Assembly: GCA_002478225.1 (NCBI GenBank)
Contig: DLMV01000031.1
Span: forward strand, 899-16,450
Direction: 5' to 3'
DNA: 15,552 nucleotides
Origin: Deltaproteobacteria bacterium UBA7527
GTDB lineage: Bacteria; Desulfobacterota; Syntrophorhabdia; Syntrophorhabdales; Syntrophorhabdaceae
Both the position numbers and the translations under genes were made by a program. A model generated the notes under the pieces. That model had not been told where the DNA came from and made no database searches. It was given only the letters and a program-made list of their open reading frames with translations. The first letter of the stretch is position 1; each line of letters begins with the position of its first letter. Shown here piece after piece: positions 5,676-11,723 of the stretch.

Positions 5676-6839
5676 ATGGCAGATGAAACCCCTCTGCTTG
5701 ATGAGCTCGAAAAGGGACCATGGCCGAGCTACGTTAAAGAGATCAAGCGCGCGGCAAAGAAGAACAAGGCTTCAAAAGATCTGCTCGGGATACAGGAGCT
5801 GTCCTATAAGGACAGGGTAACCCACTGGAAGCATGGCGGGATCGTCGGCGTGACCGGTTATGGAAGCGGCGTCATCGGAAGGTACTGCGATGTCCCTGAA
5901 AAGTTCCCCAATGCAGCGGCCTTTCACACGGTGCGCATCAACCACCCTGCGGGCTGGTTCTACTCCACCAAGGCGTTAAGGAAGCTCTGCGACATATGGG
6001 AGCAATACGGCAGCGGCATGACAAACTTTCACGGTTCCACGGGGGATATCATCTTTTTGGGTACAACGACGGAAAATCTCCAGCCCTGCTTTGACGCGTT
6101 GACCGAGAACGGGTTCGACCTTGGCGGTTCCGGTTCTGCGCTCCGCACGATCGCCGGCTGCGTCGGGAAGGCGCGCTGCGAGTGGTCGAACATCGATACC
6201 CTCGACCTCGTCCGGAATCTCACGACAGAGTTCCAGGATGAGATCCACAGGCCCCGCTGGCCTTACAAGTTCAAGATCAAGGCATCGGGATGCCCCAACG
6301 ACTGCGTCGCCGCCATCGCACGTGCGGACTTCACGGTCATCGGCACCTGGAAGGACAGCCTCCGCATCGACCAGGCTGCTGTGAAAAATTACGCGGATAA
6401 CGGGTTTGATATCAAAGGACTTGTCATTGATAAATGCCCGACCGATGCCCTCGAATGGGACGAAAAGGCAAAAGAGCTGAAACTGAGGGCAGACGACTGC
6501 GTCAGGTGCATGCACTGCATCAACAAGATGTCAAAGGCGATCAGGCCGGGCGTTGACACGGGGGCAACGATCCTCATCGGCGGCAAGGCGCCTATCATAA
6601 AAGGGGCATATCTCTCCTGGGTGCTTATCCCGTTCATGAAGATCGAGCCGCCCTATGATGAGATAAAAGACCTGCTCCGCAGGATATGGGACTGGTGGGA
6701 TGAGAACGGCAGGACGAGAGAAAGGCTTGCCGAGCTTATCGAACGAAAAGGCCTAAAGACGTTCCTTCGCGAGATGGGGATCCCGCCGGTGCCGCAGATG
6801 GTCTACAAACCACGGGCAAACCCGTATGTGTTCTTTTAA
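5676..6839 (+). CDS. dsrA: dissimilatory sulfite reductase subunit alpha
   Basis: The catalytic alpha subunit of the cytoplasmic DsrAB siroheme sulfite reductase, which reduces sulfite and passes sulfur to DsrC. The siroheme/[4Fe-4S] cysteines appear as Cys162-x5-Cys168 (GCVGKARC) and Cys206-x3-Cys210 (GCPNDC). The ferredoxin domain has C254 (KCPTDA) and C275, C278, C281 (CVRCMHC). The conserved GFDLGGSGSALRTIAGC and HRPRWPYKFK are present. At 387 residues it is somewhat shorter than most DsrA (about 400-440), mainly at the N-terminus. The frame is open to a GTG at 5565, but ATG 5676 follows AGGAGGTG by about 4 nt and gives the expected N-terminus MADETPLLDELEKGPWPSYV. It is first in the dsr operon, 17 nt before dsrB. 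The adjacent DsrD-like gene and the absence of dsrEFH favour the reductive direction. Confidence 0.97.
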   Translation: MADETPLLDELEKGPWPSYVKEIKRAAKKNKASKDLLGIQELSYKDRVTHWKHGGIVGVTGYGSGVIGRYCDVPEKFPNAAAFHTVRINHPAGWFYSTKALRKLCDIWEQYGSGMTNFHGSTGDIIFLGTTTENLQPCFDALTENGFDLGGSGSALRTIAGCVGKARCEWSNIDTLDLVRNLTTEFQDEIHRPRWPYKFKIKASGCPNDCVAAIARADFTVIGTWKDSLRIDQAAVKNYADNGFDIKGLVIDKCPTDALEWDEKAKELKLRADDCVRCMHCINKMSKAIRPGVDTGATILIGGKAPIIKGAYLSWVLIPFMKIEPPYDEIKDLLRRIWDWWDENGRTRERLAELIERKGLKTFLREMGIPPVPQMVYKPRANPYVFF

Positions 6840-6856
6840 TTAACAAGGAGGTTAGC

Positions 6857-7921
6857 ATGGGAAGAACAGACATAGGACCGCCTGATTACCAGGAGATGCT
6901 CCCGGATATCATAAAAAAGAATTACGGCAAATGGAAATACCACGAAAATCCCCGCCCCGGCGTCCTCAGGCATGTCTCTGAGACCGGCGACGAGATCTAC
7001 ACGGTGCGCGTCGGGTCGCCGAGGCTCGTCAGCATAGACTTCATCAGGGACCTCTGCGACGTGGCCGACAAATACTGTGACGGCCACCTGAGGTTCACAA
7101 GCCGCTACAATGTGGAGTTCATCACGGACAGCAAGGCAAAGGCGGATGGGATCATGGAGGAGGTGAAGAAGCTCGGGCTTCCCGTAGGAGGGACGGGCAA
7201 CGGTATCTCCAATATCGTCCATACGCAGGGCTGGATACACTGCCACAGCGCGGCAACGGATGCCTCCGGTCTCGTGAAGGCCGTTATGGACGAGCTCTAT
7301 GACTATTTCACGAGCATGAAGCTGCCGGCATACGTAAGGATCGCGGTGGCCTGCTGCATCAACATGTGCGGCGCCGTCCACTGCTCTGACCTCGCGATCG
7401 TCGGCGTCCACAGAAGACCTCCGAAGATAGACAACGAAAAGGTCCTGGCGCAGTGCGAGATACCCACGACGATCCAATCCTGTCCGACAGGGGCGATCAG
7501 GCGTCATCCCGACCCGAACGTAAAGAGCGTCGTCGTCAGGGAAGATCTCTGCATGTATTGCGCGAACTGCTTTACGGTCTGTCCCGCAATGCCTCTTGCA
7601 GACCCCGTCGGCGACGGCGTAGCGATCTACGTAGGCGGCAAGGTCTCAAATGCAAGGAAGCCGCCGATGTTCTCAAGGATGGTCGTCCCATTCCTGCCGA
7701 ACAACCCGCCCCGCTGGCCGGAGGTCGTTGACGTGATCAAGAAGATCGTTGAGGTCTACGCCGGCAGCGCACGGAAATACGAGAGGATGGGAGAATGGGT
7801 CGAGCGGATCGGCTGGGAGAAATTCTTCAAGCTCACAGGGATACCGTTCACAGAGCAACACATAGATGATTTTACGCACGCGGTGGAGACGTACAGGACA
7901 ACTACCCAGTTCAAGTGGTAG
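6857..7921 (+). CDS. dsrB: dissimilatory sulfite reductase subunit beta
   Basis: The beta subunit of DsrAB, 354 residues, a normal length. In DsrB the functional siroheme is coupled to [4Fe-4S]. Here the ligands fit C129 (GWIHCH), C166-C167 and C171 (ACCINMCGAVHCSD). The inserted ferredoxin has C209 (QSCPTGAI) and C232, C235, C238, C242 (CMYCANCFTVCP). The N-terminal PPDYQEMLPDIIKKNYGKW and C-terminal PPRWPEVVDVIKKIVEVY are typical. ATG 6857 has AAGGAGG 6 nt upstream. The gene is co-transcribed with dsrA. A perfect 10-bp A+T hairpin begins 6 nt after its stop, and then the operon is opened by a 296-bp noncoding gap before dsrD. Confidence 0.97.
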   Translation: MGRTDIGPPDYQEMLPDIIKKNYGKWKYHENPRPGVLRHVSETGDEIYTVRVGSPRLVSIDFIRDLCDVADKYCDGHLRFTSRYNVEFITDSKAKADGIMEEVKKLGLPVGGTGNGISNIVHTQGWIHCHSAATDASGLVKAVMDELYDYFTSMKLPAYVRIAVACCINMCGAVHCSDLAIVGVHRRPPKIDNEKVLAQCEIPTTIQSCPTGAIRRHPDPNVKSVVVREDLCMYCANCFTVCPAMPLADPVGDGVAIYVGGKVSNARKPPMFSRMVVPFLPNNPPRWPEVVDVIKKIVEVYAGSARKYERMGEWVERIGWEKFFKLTGIPFTEQHIDDFTHAVETYRTTTQFKW

Positions 7922-7926
7922 CGGAT

Positions 7927-7950
7927 ATATTTTTGATTAGTCAAAAATAT
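7927..7950 (+). terminator. perfect A+T-rich hairpin after dsrB
   Basis: ATATTTTTGA (7927-7936) and TCAAAAATAT (7941-7950) pair perfectly around the loop TTAG, 6 nt past the dsrB stop. It lacks a G+C-rich stem and a following T run, so it is a poor intrinsic terminator. It may instead mark an RNA 3' end or processing site that protects the dsrAB message. Confidence 0.5.
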
Positions 7951-8027
7951 GAACCATAAACAGCCTGCGATCCAGAGATGTCTTTTTCAGGAGCGCTGTT
8001 TTGCTCGTCGCTCCGACTGCGCTTTTT

Positions 8028-8126
8028 ACCCACTTTTGCCTCAAAATTCGCTCAATTCGCAAACTCGACCTTCAATCTCGGACAGTGCGAATTGTCCTTC
8101 GGAACGCTCTTTCTCGACAAGTGGGT
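8028..8126. repeat. nested inverted repeat in the dsrB-dsrD gap
   Basis: The outer arms ACCCACTT (8028-8035) and AAGTGGGT (8119-8126) enclose inner arms AATTCGCA (8054-8061) and TGCGAATT (8086-8093), both perfect. Flanks share related words (TGCTCGTCGCTCC on the left; TGCTCGTGGTCGCCGCTCGC on the right), and AATGCT/AGCATT face each other at 8135-8166. Short frames on both strands (7978-8187 plus, 8052-8258 minus) have no recognisable family. The element may be a miniature mobile or structured RNA element. No transposase or clear target duplication is seen. Confidence 0.45.
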
Positions 8127-8217
8127 TTCCCAAAAATGCTCGTGGTCGCCGCTCGCAAAAAGCATTCCTGATATTCTCATGTTGTAATAGTGATCGAATA
8201 GAAAGGGGGTATTGATT

Positions 8218-8421
8218 TTGGCAGATGAAGTGACGGCTGAACTGAAACAGAAGATCATCGACTATCTTAAGGCGGTATCAAAGGCGAAGAACAAAGAGGT
8301 TGCAAAGGATATAGGCGTTGATAAGCACGTTGTGGATAAAGCAATTGCCGAGCTGAGCAAGGAGGGGGTTATCGAGTACATCTACCTCGGCGCCTCGTTC
8401 ATAAAGCTGAAGGATGCTTAA
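8218..8421 (+). CDS. dsrD: DsrD-like winged-helix protein
   Basis: A 67-residue protein read as DsrD, a small winged-helix protein found next to dsrAB in sulfate and sulfite reducers and reported to stimulate DsrAB activity. The helix-turn-helix runs about 8-48 (LKQKIIDYLKAV, then NKEVAKDIGVDKHVVDKAI) and the wing is EGVIEYIYLGASFIKLKD. It is slightly shorter than Desulfovibrio DsrD (78). The start is noncanonical. TTG 8218 lies 8 nt after AGGGGGT and yields MADEVTAELKQ; a TTG at 8212 is too close to that site. It is 296 nt from dsrB, unusually far, and followed by a filler tract before dsrN. Similarity is carried by fold and place more than by a unique motif, so a generic winged-helix protein remains possible. 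Confidence 0.75.
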   Translation: MADEVTAELKQKIIDYLKAVSKAKNKEVAKDIGVDKHVVDKAIAELSKEGVIEYIYLGASFIKLKDA

Positions 8422-8424
8422 ATG

Positions 8425-8606
8425 CAGTGGGCGGCAGTCAGCACACAGCTCTCAGCAAGAGCAAAAGAGAGTATGCAGTATGCCCTATACACGAAAATCT
8501 TTCGCTACCTACTGCTTACTGCCTACCTGGTTCTTGCTGTTGGAACGAGCCATGAGTTGATGGCTGATAATAAATGCAGTGAATAGTCGATAATGGACAG
8601 TGGACA
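8425..8606. repeat. intergenic word tract between dsrD and dsrN
   Basis: This gap is filled with iterated variant words: GCAGTCAGCACACAGCTCTC, GTATGCAGTATGCC, TACTGCTTACTGCCTAC, GAGCCATGAGTTGATGGC and GACAGTGGACAGTGAGG. GCAGTGAATAGTC (8576-8588) matches 1020-1032 exactly. TTACTGCCTAC (8516-8526) is the exact reverse complement of 13348-13358 after dsrK. The last word overlaps the GTG start of dsrN. No promoter is evident. Confidence 0.6.
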
Positions 8607-10046
8607 GTGAGGAACGGATCAATTGTTGAAGACAGAATACCGCCGCGGGTCATGATCGCCGCGCCGGCAGGACGGTCCGGGAAGACCACGGTCTCCATCG
8701 GGCTGTGCAGCCTCTTTGCTGCCATGGGACTCAAGGTGCAGCCCTTCAAGAAAGGGCCCGACTACATCGACCCATCGTGGCTTACCGCGGCTTCGGGCAA
8801 TAACTGCCGCAACCTCGACGCCTTTATGATGGGCGAGAAGAGGCTGCTTGGGAGCTTCGAGGCCGCCTCACCCGGTTCCGACATCGTCATCGTCGAAGGG
8901 AACATGGGATTATACGACGGCATCGACAAGAACGGAAAGGGTAGCTCCGCGCATCTTTCAAGACTTCTCAAGACCCCTGTAGTGCTCGTCGTCAATACCG
9001 CCAGGATGAGCAGGAGCATTGCCGCCCTTGTCAAGGGATATATGGATTTTGAGCCCGGCACTGAGATACGGGGCGTGATCCTCAACAACGTCTCGGGTGA
9101 GCGGCACGCATCGAAGCTGACCGATGCCGTTGAGCGTTACTGCAAGGTACCTGTCCTCGGGACGATACCGAAGAACGCCTACCTGAACATCAGCGAGAGG
9201 CACCTCGGCCTCATGCCCTTCAGGGAGAGCGAACAGGGCGGCGCGATCATCAAGCGCATCTCTGAGATAACCGCCCGGTACCTTGACCTTGACAGGATCC
9301 TCACTGTTGCCAGGAGCGCGAGGGAATATTCCGTGACGCGCAAAAGGGCGGCCAGGGGCAAAACGCCGCATGCCCGTATAGGTGTTGTGTATGACCGCGT
9401 CTTTAATTTCTATTACCCCGAAAACCTTGAAGCGCTCAGGACAGCAGGGGCTGAATTAATGATGATAGACTCCCTTCTTGACCGGGAGCTTCCTGCCATT
9501 GACGGCCTCTATATCGGCGGAGGATTTCCTGAACTTCACCTTCAGGGACTATCTGCGAACAAAGGACTGGCGGGTTCAATAGCGCAGGCGATCGAGGACG
9601 GTATGCCGGTCTATGCGGAATGCGCCGGCCTTATGTACCTTTGCGATGGTATCCGCTCAAACGGAAAGCTTCATGAAATGGCCGGTGTCATCCCTTCGGA
9701 GGCTGTCCTCTCAAAGAAGCCCCAGGGGCATGGCTATGTCCATGCAGAGGTTGTCGGTGAAAATCCGTTCTTCACTGCCGGAACATCGATCAGGGGACAC
9801 GAGTTCCATTATTCGAAGCTCACCCGTCCGGCAGGGCTCGATCTTGTTCTGAACATCGCGAGGGGGCGCGGGGTGAACGGTTCTATGGACGGGATCACAT
9901 ACAAGAACCTCTTCGCTTCATACCTTCACATCCATGCGCTCGGCTCACCGGCATGGGCTGACAATTTCATAGCCCTTGCTTCGGGGCAACGTGCAAATAA
10001 GGCTTATTTTGATCATTCACAACGAAAGGAGGCGGACAATGGCTGA
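8607..10046 (+). CDS. dsrN: DsrN: cobyrinate a,c-diamide synthase-like siroheme amidase
   Basis: A glutamine-dependent amidotransferase of the CobB/CbiA family, 479 residues, full length. The N-terminal ATP-dependent half has a P-loop-like APAGRSGKTT at 19-28 and KKGPDYIDPSWLT at 48-60. The C-terminal type-1 glutaminase (GATase_3) has GGGFPELH at 304-311, nucleophile C339 in AECAGLMYL, and GHEFHYSKL and SYLHIHALGSPAWADNF near 397-454 with the catalytic histidine. In dsr operons this protein, DsrN, is held to amidate siroheme to siroamide for DsrAB; if orphaned it would be called a cobalamin enzyme. The start is uncertain. GTG 8607 lies in the filler tract without a clear ribosome site, and the next in-frame ATG is 8652, too near the P-loop. 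Its end overlaps the YHS gene by 8 nt. Confidence 0.9.
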   Translation: MRNGSIVEDRIPPRVMIAAPAGRSGKTTVSIGLCSLFAAMGLKVQPFKKGPDYIDPSWLTAASGNNCRNLDAFMMGEKRLLGSFEAASPGSDIVIVEGNMGLYDGIDKNGKGSSAHLSRLLKTPVVLVVNTARMSRSIAALVKGYMDFEPGTEIRGVILNNVSGERHASKLTDAVERYCKVPVLGTIPKNAYLNISERHLGLMPFRESEQGGAIIKRISEITARYLDLDRILTVARSAREYSVTRKRAARGKTPHARIGVVYDRVFNFYYPENLEALRTAGAELMMIDSLLDRELPAIDGLYIGGGFPELHLQGLSANKGLAGSIAQAIEDGMPVYAECAGLMYLCDGIRSNGKLHEMAGVIPSEAVLSKKPQGHGYVHAEVVGENPFFTAGTSIRGHEFHYSKLTRPAGLDLVLNIARGRGVNGSMDGITYKNLFASYLHIHALGSPAWADNFIALASGQRANKAYFDHSQRKEADNG

Positions 10047-10239
10047 AGGAGCTGAGATCGTCAAATGCCCTGTATGCCACACAGAGATCGAGGTCGGTTC
10101 CCAGGTCGCCAAGCTGTACGGCGCAGTGAGGGCGGCGCCTCGGGCAACCAGCACCCACGACGGCAAGGAATATTTCTTCTGCTGCAAGGCATGCAAGAAG
10201 GACTTCGACGAAGAACCTGAAAAATACATAAAGAAATAG
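10039..10239 (+). CDS. small YHS-domain metal-binding protein
   Basis: A 66-residue soluble protein. It has CPVC at 10-13, then an alanine/arginine stretch, then THDGKEYFFCCKACKKDFDEEPEKYI, the YHS-domain pattern (Y-F-C, K-x-x-F, P-x-K-Y). YHS and TRASH-like domains bind heavy metals such as copper, zinc or iron. ATG 10039 follows AAAGGAGG by 6 nt. Its start lies inside dsrN and its stop is 10 nt before dsrC, so it is tightly coupled to both. It may pass metal or guard DsrAB/DsrC from thiophilic metals, but this is inference from place alone. The insert between the Cys pair and the YHS core is longer than in the minimal domain. Confidence 0.85.
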   Translation: MAEGAEIVKCPVCHTEIEVGSQVAKLYGAVRAAPRATSTHDGKEYFFCCKACKKDFDEEPEKYIKK

Positions 10240-10249
10240 GAGGTAAGGA

Positions 10250-10567
10250 ATGGCAAAGGTAACTCTTGGCGGCATGGAGATCGAGATCGATGAGGACGGC
10301 TTCATCCAGGAGCCTGACAAGTGGAACAAGGAGGTCGCTGAGGACCTCGCAAAGGTTGAACAGGCATATCCCATGGGCGAGGACCACTGGAAGCTTGTCA
10401 ACTACCTGAGAGACTACTACCTTAAATACGAAATAGCGCCGCCCATACGGATGCTCGTCAAGCAGACCGGGATCGACCTTAAGACGATCTACCAGTTGTT
10501 CCCCGGCGGGCCTGCAAAGGGCGCCTGCAAGGTGGCAGGGCTTCCGAAGCCGACGGGATGCGTTTAA
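10250..10567 (+). CDS. dsrC: DsrC sulfur carrier
   Basis: The sulfur-carrier partner of DsrAB, 105 residues, a normal length. The mobile C-terminal arm has both redox cysteines, C93 and the penultimate C104, spaced by ten residues (GACKVAGLPKPTGCV). This marks a true DsrC rather than a TusE/RspA relative lacking one or both. In the accepted cycle sulfite-derived sulfur is bound between the two cysteines as a trisulfide, then reduced by DsrMK. Conserved EIDEDGFI, W25, and APPIRMLVKQTG are present. ATG 10250 has GGAGGT 5 nt upstream. Its single copy here lies between the YHS gene and dsrM, the latter after an 85-nt filler tract. Confidence 0.97.
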   Translation: MAKVTLGGMEIEIDEDGFIQEPDKWNKEVAEDLAKVEQAYPMGEDHWKLVNYLRDYYLKYEIAPPIRMLVKQTGIDLKTIYQLFPGGPAKGACKVAGLPKPTGCV

Positions 10568-10576
10568 AATCAGCAT

Positions 10577-10644
10577 GGAGCGGGGAGCAAAGGGGAGAGA
10601 GTAAAAGACTGTTCACTCTGAGTTCTCCGCTCTCGGCTCTCCGC
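10577..10644. repeat. GGGGAGC/CTCTCCGC inverted word tract between dsrC and dsrM
   Basis: A G/A-rich arm (10577-10601, GGAGCGGGGAGCAAAGGGG and on) faces a C/T-rich arm (10624-10644, TCTCCGCTCTCGGCTCTCCGC) around a GACTGTTCACTCTGAG-like centre. The arms pair imperfectly. TCTCCGCTCTCGG equals window bases 13-25. The tract ends 8 nt before the dsrM ATG and provides no Shine-Dalgarno sequence. Confidence 0.6.
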
Positions 10645-10652
10645 TTGACACA

Positions 10653-11549
10653 ATGAACGTCTTTCTCGCAATCCTTACATATTTTTCGTATATCTTCATC
10701 GTCGCCGCCTATGGCGCGAAGATAGTGAAGTATTTACGTCTGCCCACGCACCTCAGGTGGGAGCTCTACCCGGTAATACATGAGGAGAAATATCAATACG
10801 GCGGCTCATATTACGAACACTTGGATTGGTGGACCAGGGTACGGACAAAAAACCATGCAAGGGGCATCGCATATCTGCTCAAAGAGTATTTCATTCTCGG
10901 CGACTATCTGAAGAACTACGCAAGCTACTGGCTCGCCCTCTATCCCTGGCATATCGGATTTATTCTTATAATCACCTTCCACATCCTCTGTTTCTTCGGG
11001 GCCCTTGCCATGGTCTTGGGCGTCAACGTGTCCGCGGGATCGCCTGATGCATCGGGAAGCGTTCTGTACTATGCCATCCTTCTCACGGGCGTCATAAGCT
11101 TTGTCACCGGCGCTATCGGGAGCGCAGGTCTTTTTATCAAGCGCATGCTCGACAGGAACCTCAGGGTCTACGCTTCATTGCTTACTTTCTTTATATATAT
11201 ATTTACCCTCGTTGTCTTTGTGAGCGGATTTTATTCCTGGTATTTTGTCGATCCTGACCTTGCCGAATACAGAGAATTCTGGGTCGGGCTCATCACATTG
11301 CATTTTATTCACGTTGAACCGGCTACTGCGGCGCACATCGTACTCTTCGATCTTTTCCTCATCTACCTGCCGTTTACCCGTTCCCTGCACTATGTCACAC
11401 GTTTCTTTGTTTTTTTCCTTATTCGCTGGGACGACGAACCAAATGTCAGAGGCAGCGAGCTCGAGAAAAGATTGCTGGATCTTTTTGATCAAAAAACTAC
11501 ATGGTCTGCTCCGCATATCCATACCGGAAAGAAATGGAGCGAGCAATGA
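10653..11549 (+). CDS. dsrM: DsrM: membrane cytochrome b subunit of DsrMK
   Basis: A NarI-like cytochrome b of 298 residues that takes electrons from menaquinol and passes them to DsrK. About five to six membrane helices lie near 4-24, 97-124, 136-164, 173-197 and 211-256. Candidate heme-b histidines are H100 and H110 (PWHIGFILIITFH) and H217, H220, H228 and H246 in the last helices. The extra soluble stretch 28-95 and a charged C-terminal tail (WDDEPNVRGSELEKRLLDLF) would face the cytoplasm. There is no N-terminal signal peptide beyond the first helix. ATG 10653 has no recognisable ribosome site, only the C/T-rich tract, so translation may be weak or coupled. dsrK follows after a 174-nt filler tract. 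dsrJOP, partners in many Gram-negative reducers, are absent downstream. Confidence 0.93.
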   Translation: MNVFLAILTYFSYIFIVAAYGAKIVKYLRLPTHLRWELYPVIHEEKYQYGGSYYEHLDWWTRVRTKNHARGIAYLLKEYFILGDYLKNYASYWLALYPWHIGFILIITFHILCFFGALAMVLGVNVSAGSPDASGSVLYYAILLTGVISFVTGAIGSAGLFIKRMLDRNLRVYASLLTFFIYIFTLVVFVSGFYSWYFVDPDLAEYREFWVGLITLHFIHVEPATAAHIVLFDLFLIYLPFTRSLHYVTRFFVFFLIRWDDEPNVRGSELEKRLLDLFDQKTTWSAPHIHTGKKWSEQ

Positions 11550-11567
11550 CGATAATAAATTCGATCT

Positions 11568-11718
11568 CTGAAGCACGAAATACTAATATCGAAACACTAA
11601 ACAATATCAAAATCCAAATATCAAATGTCATAAATAAAAACCTTTCAGCACGTTTTGATATCTGCGCATTAGAACATTCGTGCTTGTTTAGGATTTCTAT
11701 ATTCGGATTTAGGATTTA
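11568..11718. repeat. AAGCACGAA / CTAAACA inverted word tract between dsrM and dsrK
   Basis: An A+T-rich tract of variant words (CGAAATACTAATATCGAAAC, CCAAATATCAAATG, and in reverse GTTTAGGATTTC, GGATTTAGGATTTA). Three words occur in both orientations: AAGCACGAA 11571-11579 versus TTCGTGCTT 11677-11685, CTAAACA 11597-11603 versus TGTTTAG 11685-11691, and ATATCAAAA 11604-11612 versus TTTTGATAT 11653-11661. Their order is permuted, so they do not form one simple hairpin. The last word, ATTTAGGATTTAT, supplies the only AGGA before dsrK. Confidence 0.65.
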
Positions 11719-11723
11719 TTATT

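Noticed and set aside
6836..7507. Long minus-strand frame of 223 codons opposite dsrB
   Set aside because: It is wholly antisense to a certain dsrB, has no ribosome site and no family resemblance; it is a shadow of biased codon use.
7978..8258. Small proteins in the dsrB-dsrD gap (7978-8187 plus, 8052-8258 minus)
   Set aside because: The frames overlap inverted repeats, lack family similarity, and the minus one would run over the dsrD start.
8425..8606. CRISPR array
   Set aside because: Words are short and variable, with no constant repeat of 23-47 bp and no regular spacers; no cas gene is in the window.
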